This document shows, in pieces, positions 8,601-15,909 of a stretch of DNA of 64,000 bases (its first letter is position 1; every line of letters starts with the position of its first letter). Where the stretch lies: positions 42,430-106,429 of the forward strand of contig CABUXV010000003.1 in assembly GCA_902495595.1 (NCBI GenBank). Direction: 5' to 3'. The notes under the pieces are model-generated. The model searched no databases, had not been told where the DNA came from, and saw only the letters and a list, made by a program, of their open reading frames with translations. This stretch comes from an uncultured Eubacterium sp. (lineage in GTDB: Bacteria > Bacillota > Clostridia > Peptostreptococcales > Anaerovoracaceae). A program made the translations under genes and the position numbers.

Positions 8601-10337
8601 GTGAACAGCAGAAAATACAAAGATACTTTATATGAAATGAGGTATATAAGCAACCTTAAGGATATGGTCAATACCAGCGCGGAAATGTTTGCGGAAAAGG
8701 ATGCCTTTCTTGTAAAAGATGTTCCGGGCGGAGATTATATTCCTGTGAAATATAAAGAATTTAAAACAGATATTGACCGTTTGGGTACTTTTTTTGCAGA
8801 GTCCGGACTCAAGGGAAAGAAAATAGCCATAATAGGAGAAAACAGCTATAAATGGGTAGTTACATATCTGGCTGCTGTAAATGGCATGTGTATAGCAGTT
8901 CCGCTGGACCGGGAACTTCCGTCTCATGAAATACACAATCTGCTGGCGAGAGCGGAGGTAGATGCCATTGTATTTTCCAATAAAGTTGAGGATAATACTT
9001 TAGATGCTCTCGAGGGTATAAGAGGAGTAAACATCAAGATAAAAATGGATGGAAAAACCATAGAAGATGAGGTTCAAAGCTGGGAAAGCGTAATGGAAAA
9101 GGGAAGAACTTTTCTGGAAAAAGGCAGCAGAGCTTTTCTCGATACAAAAATAGATGAAGATGCTATGTGCGCGCTTATTTTCACATCGGGAACCACCGGA
9201 ATGGCAAAAGGCGTAATGCTGTCACATAAAAATATTTCGGCAAATGTTTACAATATGTCAAAGTATGTAAAGATAAAAGACCCGGGTGTTGGACTTTCCG
9301 TACTTCCGATGCATCACACTTATGAGCTTACATGCCATATATTTACCGGCCTTTATCAGGGTATGACTCTTGCTATATGTGAAGGGCTGAGACATATACA
9401 GCAAAACCTGAAAGAATCAAAAGCAACGGTAATGGTGGCTGTTCCGGCTGTATTTGAAACCATGCACAAGAAAGTCTGGAAACAGGCGGAGGCTACAGGT
9501 GCTGCGTCTAAGATGTCACGTATGATGAAGCTTTCGGCAAAACTAAAGCTGTTTAACAACATAGAGCTTATGAGAAAAATCTTCGCAAAGATACATTCGG
9601 CATTAGGCAATAATGTTGAGTTGTTTATCACGGGAGGTGCCGCTATAAATCCCCAGGTAATAAGGGATTATGAAGCTTTGGGCATTCCTATGATTCAGGG
9701 ATATGGAATGACGGAAAATGCGCCTATAATAGCGGTAAACAGGGATTGCTACAGCAAGGCAGACTCAGTAGGAAAGCCTATGCCGGGAACGGAAGTTAAA
9801 ATAATAGATCCGGATGAAGATGGAGTCGGCGAGATAATATGCAAAGGTCCGTCTGTAATGATTGGTTATTATAAAAACCCGGAAGCAACGGCGGAAGTTC
9901 TTAAAGACGGATGGCTTTATACAGGGGATTTCGGCAGGCTGGACAGTGAAGGATTCCTCTACATATGCGGAAGAAAGAAAAACGTTATAGTTACCAAAAA
10001 CGGCAAAAACATATTTCCGGAGGAGATAGAATATCTGCTGCAGGAACAGCCGTTTATCGAAGAAGTAATAGTTTACGGTATAGTTGATAAGAAGAGCGGC
10101 GACACTATAGTCAAGGCAGAGATATATCCTAATTTTGATGCGCTTTATGAAAAATTCGGGGATAAAATTTCAGATGAAGAGCTGAATAAAATAATAAAAG
10201 ATGAGGTGGAGATTGTAAATGATAAAATGTCTGCCTATAAACGTGTCAAAAGGATAAAGTTAAGGGATATAGAATTTGAAAAGACTACGACCAGAAAGAT
10301 AAAACGTACGTACGGGGCAATGAGAGAAGAGGATTAA
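8601..10337 (+). CDS. AMP-forming acyl-CoA synthetase 1
   Basis: ANL-superfamily enzyme that activates a carboxylic acid with ATP to the acyl-adenylate and then the CoA thioester. Motifs: P-loop-like FTSGTTGMAKGVMLSHKN, QGYGMTENAP, YTGDFGRLD, and the C-terminal catalytic lysine region ending KTTTRKIKR. Most like the long-chain fatty acid type (MHHTYELTCH, GAAINPQV). 578 residues from GTG 8601, with GAGGGGGA 7-14 bases upstream. It is followed by a paralogue of the same general sequence. The substrate cannot be read from sequence. Confidence 0.9.
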   Translation: MNSRKYKDTLYEMRYISNLKDMVNTSAEMFAEKDAFLVKDVPGGDYIPVKYKEFKTDIDRLGTFFAESGLKGKKIAIIGENSYKWVVTYLAAVNGMCIAVPLDRELPSHEIHNLLARAEVDAIVFSNKVEDNTLDALEGIRGVNIKIKMDGKTIEDEVQSWESVMEKGRTFLEKGSRAFLDTKIDEDAMCALIFTSGTTGMAKGVMLSHKNISANVYNMSKYVKIKDPGVGLSVLPMHHTYELTCHIFTGLYQGMTLAICEGLRHIQQNLKESKATVMVAVPAVFETMHKKVWKQAEATGAASKMSRMMKLSAKLKLFNNIELMRKIFAKIHSALGNNVELFITGGAAINPQVIRDYEALGIPMIQGYGMTENAPIIAVNRDCYSKADSVGKPMPGTEVKIIDPDEDGVGEIICKGPSVMIGYYKNPEATAEVLKDGWLYTGDFGRLDSEGFLYICGRKKNVIVTKNGKNIFPEEIEYLLQEQPFIEEVIVYGIVDKKSGDTIVKAEIYPNFDALYEKFGDKISDEELNKIIKDEVEIVNDKMSAYKRVKRIKLRDIEFEKTTTRKIKRTYGAMREED

Positions 10338-10370
10338 TGTGCTGGACATTTTGTCAGAATAAGGAGCGAA

Positions 10371-12188
10371 ATGATGACACTGAATTCGATGTTAAGTGAG
10401 AAGAAGTTAAAAGAGATGGAATGGGCGGAAAATCTGGTAGCAGAAATAAACGCCGACCAAAGGTCTTTTGTAAAATATAAGGAAAGCAGAGCGATAACGG
10501 ATTTAAAGCATATGATTGAGACAAGCGCGCTGCTTTACGGGGATAATATCGCATTTCATCAGAAGTTTAAAGGCGACAGTGATTATTCAACGATTACTTA
10601 CAGGCAGATGATGGAGGATGTAAACGGTCTGGGAACGTCGCTGATTTCAAAAGGTCTTAAAGATAAGAGAATAGCCGTAATAGGAGAAAACTGCTACGAG
10701 TGGGCGGTTTCTTATCTGGCTGTCGTATGCGGAACAGGCATAGTTGTCCCGTTAGATAAAGAATTAAATTCAGATGAAATCAAAAATCTGATAATAAAGG
10801 CAGAGGTTTCCTGCGTAATATTCTCCAATAAATATGAGGAAATGTTTAAGCAGATAAGAGAGGACTATGATGTAAATATAGATTTGCTTATAAATTTTAA
10901 CTCCAAAGATAAGGATGATGATGTTTTATCCTTTGGAGAAATGAAAGAATATGGAAAGCAGCTTGTAGAGGAAGGCGACAGGAGTTTTACCGATGTTGAA
11001 ATAGATAATGAATCCATGAGCGTAATATTGTTTACATCGGGAACCACGGGAAGTTCAAAAGGAGTAATGCTTTGTCATAAGAACATTGCGGCAGACCTTA
11101 TGGTATCTCCTACGGTACTTAAGGTAAATACATGGGATATATTTTTCTCGGTGCTTCCTCTGCACCACACTTATGAATGTACCTGCGGATTTTTGATGCC
11201 ACTTTACAAAGGGGCGTCAATAGCTTATTGTCAGGGCCTTAAATATATTATAAAGAATTTGCAGGAAGTAAGACCGACTATGTTTTTAGGCGTACCTGCT
11301 ATTTTTGAAAATCTGTACAAAACCATCTGGAAAAACATAAGAAAACAGGGAAAAGAAAAATTACTAAAAAAAGTAATTAAAGTAAATAATAAGACAAAGA
11401 AGATAGGAATAGATCTGGGCAAAAAATTCTTTAAGCAGATTACTGATGTTTTCGGCGGAAGAATGAGGATACTCATATGCGGAGGAGCTGCCATAAATCC
11501 TGATGTGTTAAACGGAATAAGAGATTTTGGAATACTGGCTCTTCAAGGGTATGGTCTTACGGAATGTTCTCCTATGGGAGCGCTGAATCCTGATACAGCT
11601 CCAAATCCTGCTTCAATAGGAGTGTCATTTCCCGGGTTTAAGCTGAAAGTAGAAGATGTAAATGAAGAAGGTATAGGCGAAATCTGCATAAAGGGTGATA
11701 ATGTAATGATGGGATATTATCAGAACCCTGAAGAAACGGGAAAAGTTATAGATGAAGACGGATGGTTCCATACCGGCGATATGGGGTATATAGACAATAA
11801 AGGATATGCATTTATAACCGGAAGAAAGAAGAATGTCATAATAACAAAGAACGGAAAGAACGTATATCCCGAGGAAGTTGAATATCTCATTTCCCTAAGT
11901 CCTTATGTTTCCGAATCCTTTGTATTCAGTCAGAATCAGTCCGATGAACAGGATGTTACAATAGTAGCTTCCGTAAAACCGGATATGGATATGGTGGAAG
12001 AGAAACTGGGAGAGAAAGTTTCGGATGAGGCTGTTGAGAAACTTATCTGGGAGGAAATAGACAAGGTGAATGAAAAGTCGCCGTTTTACAGAAAGGTAAA
12101 AAAGGTTATCATAAGGAAAACCGATTTTACCAAGAACACTTCCAATAAGCTGGTGAGGTTTGCAGAGGATAACAAAAGAGAGGTGTAA
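10371..12188 (+). CDS. AMP-forming acyl-CoA synthetase 2 (paralogue of the preceding gene)
   Basis: 605-residue ANL enzyme with the same layout as its neighbour: FTSGTTGSSKGVMLCHKN, LPLHHTYECTCG, GGAAINPDV, QGYGLTECSPMG, FHTGDMGYID and a C-terminal KNTSNKLVR in place of the usual lysine motif. It starts with about 35 extra residues compared with synthetase 1. AAGGAG is five bases before ATG 10371. The tandem pair most likely arose by duplication and may accept different acids. In the C-terminal motif the expected K is preceded by SN instead of TG/TR, which is a small departure from the neighbour. Seven bases separate it from the racemase gene. Confidence 0.9.
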   Translation: MMTLNSMLSEKKLKEMEWAENLVAEINADQRSFVKYKESRAITDLKHMIETSALLYGDNIAFHQKFKGDSDYSTITYRQMMEDVNGLGTSLISKGLKDKRIAVIGENCYEWAVSYLAVVCGTGIVVPLDKELNSDEIKNLIIKAEVSCVIFSNKYEEMFKQIREDYDVNIDLLINFNSKDKDDDVLSFGEMKEYGKQLVEEGDRSFTDVEIDNESMSVILFTSGTTGSSKGVMLCHKNIAADLMVSPTVLKVNTWDIFFSVLPLHHTYECTCGFLMPLYKGASIAYCQGLKYIIKNLQEVRPTMFLGVPAIFENLYKTIWKNIRKQGKEKLLKKVIKVNNKTKKIGIDLGKKFFKQITDVFGGRMRILICGGAAINPDVLNGIRDFGILALQGYGLTECSPMGALNPDTAPNPASIGVSFPGFKLKVEDVNEEGIGEICIKGDNVMMGYYQNPEETGKVIDEDGWFHTGDMGYIDNKGYAFITGRKKNVIITKNGKNVYPEEVEYLISLSPYVSESFVFSQNQSDEQDVTIVASVKPDMDMVEEKLGEKVSDEAVEKLIWEEIDKVNEKSPFYRKVKKVIIRKTDFTKNTSNKLVRFAEDNKREV

Positions 12189-12194
12189 CTTTAG

Positions 12195-13292
12195 TTGGTA
12201 TCAAATAAAGCTTATCCCAAGCTGGTGATAAATTTGAATAAAATAAGGCACAATGCCGAGAAAATGAAACTTTTATGCGGTGACAGAGGTGTTGCATTGG
12301 CAGGAGTTGTAAAGGGCTGTTCGGGACTGTTTGAATGTGCGAAGCAGTTTGAAGAGGCCGGATGCGAGTTCATAGCCTCATCCCGTATAGAACAGCTGGA
12401 ATCTTTGAAAGATAAGGGCATACAGACACCGCTTATGATGATAAGGATACCGATGTTAAGTGAAGCGGCAGATGTGATCAGAGTTTGTGATATAAGTCTG
12501 AACAGTGAAGCGGAAGTTTTAAAAGCATTGAATAAACATGCCGGGCTTCAGGACAGGAAACACAGGGTTATACTTATGCAGGATTTGGGTGATTTGAGAG
12601 AAGGCTTTTGGGACAAGGAAGAACTCATATCATCGGCTGTAATGGTGGAGAATGAACTGCATAATCTGGAACTTGCCGGTATAGGCACTAATCTGGGATG
12701 TTACGGTGCAGTTGAAGCAACACCTGAGAAACTAACAGAGCTGACAGAACTCGCAGATGCTGTGGAAACCAAAATAGGCAGGGAACTGGAATATATATCT
12801 GAAAGAGCTACAAGCAGCCTGCCTAGAATATTGGACGGCAATTTGCCGGAGAGGATAAATCTGCTTAGGATAGGAGAGGCAATTCTGCTGTCCCGTGATT
12901 TGCAGGACCTGTGGGGATATGATATGAGCTATATGTACAAAAACACTTTTGTAATAGAAGCGGAAATCATAGAGATAAAAGAAAAACCGACATATCCTGT
13001 CGGGAGCATAGGTTATGATTGTTTCGGGCAGAAGCCTGTGTATGAAGACAGAGGCATAAGGCGGAGAGCTGTAATCGGACTTGGAAGAGTTGATTATGGT
13101 TCTTTTGAAGATATAATTCCTGTAGATGAGGACATTAGAATTATAGGTGCCTCCAGTGACCACACAATACTGGATGTGGAAGACTGCGGCAGAGATTTAA
13201 AAGTTGGAGATATTGTAGAGTTTACAATGACGTATGCTGCAATGGTATACGCCACGAATTCGGACAATTTAAAGAAAGTGTATATTAATTGA
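12195..13292 (+). CDS. PLP-dependent alanine/ornithine racemase family protein
   Basis: Fold-type III PLP enzyme of the alanine racemase superfamily, closest in pattern to the ornithine racemase (Orr) group: KLVINLNKIRHNAEKM at the N-terminus, the PLP lysine in ALAGVVKGCSG, ISLNSEAEVL, and LLRIGEAILLSRDL. 365 residues. The start is TTG 12195, with GAGAGGTG about 9 bases upstream. Ornithine racemase belongs to D-ornithine fermentation in Clostridia, but no other gene of that pathway is in the window, so the substrate is open. Sits between two CoA ligases and an aldo/keto reductase in the same transcript. Confidence 0.8.
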   Translation: MVSNKAYPKLVINLNKIRHNAEKMKLLCGDRGVALAGVVKGCSGLFECAKQFEEAGCEFIASSRIEQLESLKDKGIQTPLMMIRIPMLSEAADVIRVCDISLNSEAEVLKALNKHAGLQDRKHRVILMQDLGDLREGFWDKEELISSAVMVENELHNLELAGIGTNLGCYGAVEATPEKLTELTELADAVETKIGRELEYISERATSSLPRILDGNLPERINLLRIGEAILLSRDLQDLWGYDMSYMYKNTFVIEAEIIEIKEKPTYPVGSIGYDCFGQKPVYEDRGIRRRAVIGLGRVDYGSFEDIIPVDEDIRIIGASSDHTILDVEDCGRDLKVGDIVEFTMTYAAMVYATNSDNLKKVYIN

Positions 13293-13311
13293 TTTTAACG
13301 GAGGATTTAAT

Positions 13312-14274
13312 ATGAAAAATGAAAAGAAGATGCCTAAAATAGCTTTGGGTACATGGTCGTGGGGAGTAGGAAAAGCAGGCGGCAATCAGGTATTCGGCAA
13401 TTATCTTGAGGCTGAGGACTTAAGACCTGTATTTGAAGAGGCGATGAAAAACGGGCTTAATCTAATAGACACGGCTTTCGTATATGGCATGGGGGAATCG
13501 GAAAAAATAATAGGTGAATTTGTTGCTGATGTTTCAAGGGAAGATGTAATTTTATCAACTAAATTCACTCCTCAGTTCACAAAGGAAGAAGTTGAACCGG
13601 TAAGAAAGATGCTTGATGGAAGCCTTGAGCGACTGGGGACTGATTATGTTGACTTATACTGGATACATAATCCTGCCGACGTTGAGAAATGGACTCCGTA
13701 CCTTATTCCTCTTGTAAAGGAGGGAAAGATTGGAAAAGTCGGAGTATCCAATCATAATATGGAACAGATTAAAAAAGCGGAAGAAATCCTGTCTGCGGAG
13801 GGAATACACCTGTCAGCTGTACAGAACCATTACAGTCTTTTGTACCGTTCATCCGAGGATGCCGGGATAATAGATTTCTGCAGGGAAAAAGGTATTGATT
13901 TCTTTGCATATATGGTACTTGAGCAGGGGGCTCTCAGCGGTAAATACGATTCGAAGAATCCTATTCCGGGAGAAAGCGAGAGAGCAGAGAAATACAATCC
14001 TATGTTTGAACATATGGACGGATTGATTTCAGAAATGCGCAGCATAGGAAGCAAATACGGTGCGTCTGCTTCACAGGTGGCAATTTCATGGGCGCTTTCA
14101 AAGGGTGTAATTCCTCTAATCGGAATGACTGATAAAAAACAGGTGGCAGAGGCAGCGGGAGCAGCTAAGTTAAAGCTTACCGCAGATGAATACAGCGCAC
14201 TGGAAAAAATGGCGCAGCAGACAGATGCCAATACCAAGGGATACTGGGAAAAACCTATGGTTAAGAAAATTTAA
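13312..14274 (+). CDS. Aldo/keto reductase
   Basis: NAD(P)H-dependent carbonyl reductase with a TIM-barrel fold. The catalytic tetrad is visible: Asp in LIDTAFVYG, Tyr in the same segment, Lys in LSTKFTPQF, His in LYWIHNP. The cofactor region GVIPLIGMTDKKQVAEAAGA is near the C-terminus. 320 residues is normal. GGAGG stands 7 bases before the ATG. It is the last gene of the run that begins at 6788; a large inverted-repeat structure follows directly. Substrate unknown. Confidence 0.9.
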   Translation: MKNEKKMPKIALGTWSWGVGKAGGNQVFGNYLEAEDLRPVFEEAMKNGLNLIDTAFVYGMGESEKIIGEFVADVSREDVILSTKFTPQFTKEEVEPVRKMLDGSLERLGTDYVDLYWIHNPADVEKWTPYLIPLVKEGKIGKVGVSNHNMEQIKKAEEILSAEGIHLSAVQNHYSLLYRSSEDAGIIDFCREKGIDFFAYMVLEQGALSGKYDSKNPIPGESERAEKYNPMFEHMDGLISEMRSIGSKYGASASQVAISWALSKGVIPLIGMTDKKQVAEAAGAAKLKLTADEYSALEKMAQQTDANTKGYWEKPMVKKI

Positions 14275-14282
14275 CGATATAT

Positions 14283-14407
14283 TTTATAGCGGATGTTTTA
14301 TGTAAACAAATTTTTTCTGAAAAATTATTGTTTTTGAGGCTGATTTTCAGAAAATATTTCCTATATACAATGCTTGATTCATTTGTTTGCCCAAAAAACG
14401 CTATAAA
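14283..14407. repeat. Nested inverted-repeat structure after the aldo/keto reductase gene
   Basis: Three perfect inverted repeats are nested: TTTATAGCG (14283-14291) with CGCTATAAA (14399-14407), AAACAAAT (14304-14311) with ATTTGTTT (14381-14388), and TTTTCTGAAAA (14313-14323) with TTTTCAGAAAA (14344-14354). Together they could fold into one 125-base hairpin with 28 base pairs. The inner stem may end the upstream transcript. Confidence 0.6.
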
Positions 14408-14527
14408 TCCTGTTATTCAGCAATTTGATATAATTTATATGCTGATGTAAATTTCATTAAATGAACTAATTTGCGGTATATAAATCTGGCTTTATCACAT
14501 AATAAAATAATGGGTTTACATAACATA
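14408..14527. other. Rest of the 14275-14596 gap
   Basis: AT-rich sequence without a credible gene. It contains further short inverted repeats, for example TTCATT/AATGAA, and GTTTACATA (14514-14522), which is the complement of TATGTAAAC at 14299-14307. A terminator follows. Confidence 0.5.
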
Positions 14528-14577
14528 AAAAATTCTGAAAATCGGGATAAAAAGTGCCGTTTTTTCAGAATTTTTTA
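14528..14577. terminator. Bidirectional terminator between the aldo/keto reductase and HAD genes
   Basis: 14-bp stem AAAAATTCTGAAAA (14528-14541) / TTTTCAGAATTTTT (14562-14575), 20-base loop, A-tract on one side and T-tract on the other. It lies 20 bases after the HAD gene stop and can serve both strands. Confidence 0.75.
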
Positions 14578-14596
14578 TTACAGTTCATTGTATGCG

Positions 14597-15235
14597 CTAG
14601 AGAAGTTCCTCAAAGCTTTCGATATAGCGGTCTGCAAGCTTTTTGATTTCAGATGAATTTTCTTCTTCGGATTTATCGTATATTGCTATGACATAAAATC
14701 CTGCTTCTTTAGCTCCGCGAATGGCAAGTATTCCGTCTTCTATAACTACCGTCTCTTCCTTTGGAGTATTGAGTATACTGTGCGCATTGAGAAATACTTC
14801 AGGACCTTCTTTATCGCCGCCTGACTCCTCACAGGTAACTATATGAGAGAAGTAATCGCGGATTCCGAGGCGTATGAGTATTTCATCGGCGATGTGCTTG
14901 TCCGTGGAAGTGGTTATACACATGGCAACGCCTTTTTGTTTCAGTTTTTCCAGAAGTATTGGAGCATATTCTTTTATATCTACGCTTTCAAGATAGTCTT
15001 CCCTTAAAATAGTATTGAATCCCTTAGCTATCTTTTCTTCTGTAGTTGCTATTCTGTATTCTTCCTTTAGATATTTACAAAGTACAGGAAGTGTCATGGC
15101 TTTTGTTTTTTCGCCCAAATCAGGTTCAGGTGTTTTTCGCAGTGAAGTTATATATCTGCTTGCGGCTCCCTGCCACATTTCGGTAGAATTCAACAGCGTT
15201 CCGTCCAAATCGAAAATTACTCCGCTGACTCTCAT
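14597..15235 (-). CDS. HAD-superfamily hydrolase (phosphatase-like)
   Basis: Haloacid-dehalogenase-type hydrolase, probably a small-molecule phosphatase. Motif I is FDLDGTLLNS with the nucleophile Asp, motif II is CITTSTD, and motif IV is VVIEDGILAIRGAKEAG. An alpha-helical cap lies between motifs I and II (about residues 15-85). 212 residues is normal for the beta-phosphoglucomutase/phosphoglycolate phosphatase group. AAGGAGGCGAC lies just before the ATG. It is divergent from greA and has its own promoter. Substrate unknown. Confidence 0.88.
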   Translation of the reverse strand: MRVSGVIFDLDGTLLNSTEMWQGAASRYITSLRKTPEPDLGEKTKAMTLPVLCKYLKEEYRIATTEEKIAKGFNTILREDYLESVDIKEYAPILLEKLKQKGVAMCITTSTDKHIADEILIRLGIRDYFSHIVTCEESGGDKEGPEVFLNAHSILNTPKEETVVIEDGILAIRGAKEAGFYVIAIYDKSEEENSSEIKKLADRYIESFEELL

Positions 15236-15283
15236 AATTGTCGCCTCCTTGTATATAATAAACTAGATAAATAATATAACTTT

Positions 15284-15312
15284 ACGATAACATCGCAGAG
15301 GTGTCTTGTCAA
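15284..15312 (-). promoter_or_regulatory. Promoter of the HAD gene
   Basis: On the minus strand, TTGACA (15312-15307), 17-base spacer, TATCGT (15289-15284), 49 bases before the start. The -35 box is one arm of a 36-base dyad shared with the greA promoter. Confidence 0.6.
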
Positions 15313-15340
15313 TATTGTAACCCTTGCAATCATTGACAAG
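15305..15340. promoter_or_regulatory. Dyad joining the two divergent -35 boxes
   Basis: CTTGTCAAT (15305-15313) and ATTGACAAG (15332-15340) are perfect inverted repeats; the 18 bases between them are also nearly symmetrical (ATTGTAA against TTGCAAT). Each arm holds the TTGACA of one of the back-to-back promoters. Confidence 0.6.
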
Positions 15341-15361
15341 AGAGTGGTTTTAAAGTATAAT
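15333..15361 (+). promoter_or_regulatory. greA-lysS promoter
   Basis: Perfect consensus: TTGACA (15333-15338), 17-base spacer, TATAAT (15356-15361), 39 bases before the greA start. Confidence 0.9.
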
Positions 15362-15400
15362 AATTCGATACGACAACAGGTCGAAAGGAGATTTACCAAC

Positions 15401-15886
15401 ATGGCAGAGAACATGAATGATGAATTATTGCTAACCAAAGAAGGTTATGACAAAATAGTAAGTGAACATGAGGAACTGGTATCCGTAAAAAGGGCAGAAG
15501 TTGCAGAGAGACTGAAAGAAGCTATTTCCTACGGAGATATTTCGGAAAATGCAGAATACGATTCTGCAAAAAATGAACAGGCTGAACTTGAAGAAAAAAT
15601 CCATAAGCTTGAGACTATGATACGTAAGGCTAAAATAGTTCAGGATGAGGACGTTAAAGGCGATGTGGTAAACGTTGGACTGAAAGTAACCGTTAAGGAT
15701 TTAGACGAAGGCGATGAGGAAACTTTTGCCATCGTAGGAGCGACTGAATCCGACCCGTTTAACGGAAAGATATCTACAGATTCTTCCGTAGGAAAAGCAT
15801 TGATAGGACATAAAAAAGGCGACAAGGTCACAGTAGAAATACCTGACGGAATGATAAATTACGAGATTGTAAGTATAGATAAGTAG
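15401..15886 (+). CDS. greA: Transcription elongation factor GreA
   Basis: Binds RNA polymerase in its secondary channel and stimulates cleavage of backtracked RNA. N-terminal coiled coil (about residues 8-80) contains LTKEGYDKIVSEHEEL and the tip segment ISYGDISENAEYDSAK with the acidic residues needed for cleavage. The C-terminal FKBP-like domain ends SSVGKALIGHKKGDKVTVEIPDG. 161 residues is normal. ATG 15401 is chosen because AAAGGAG lies 9-15 bases before it. Transcribed from a consensus promoter with lysS 23 bases downstream, a pairing common in Firmicutes. Confidence 0.97.
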   Translation: MAENMNDELLLTKEGYDKIVSEHEELVSVKRAEVAERLKEAISYGDISENAEYDSAKNEQAELEEKIHKLETMIRKAKIVQDEDVKGDVVNVGLKVTVKDLDEGDEETFAIVGATESDPFNGKISTDSSVGKALIGHKKGDKVTVEIPDGMINYEIVSIDK

Positions 15887-15909
15887 TAAAGAGTCGACGA
15901 GGTGAACCA

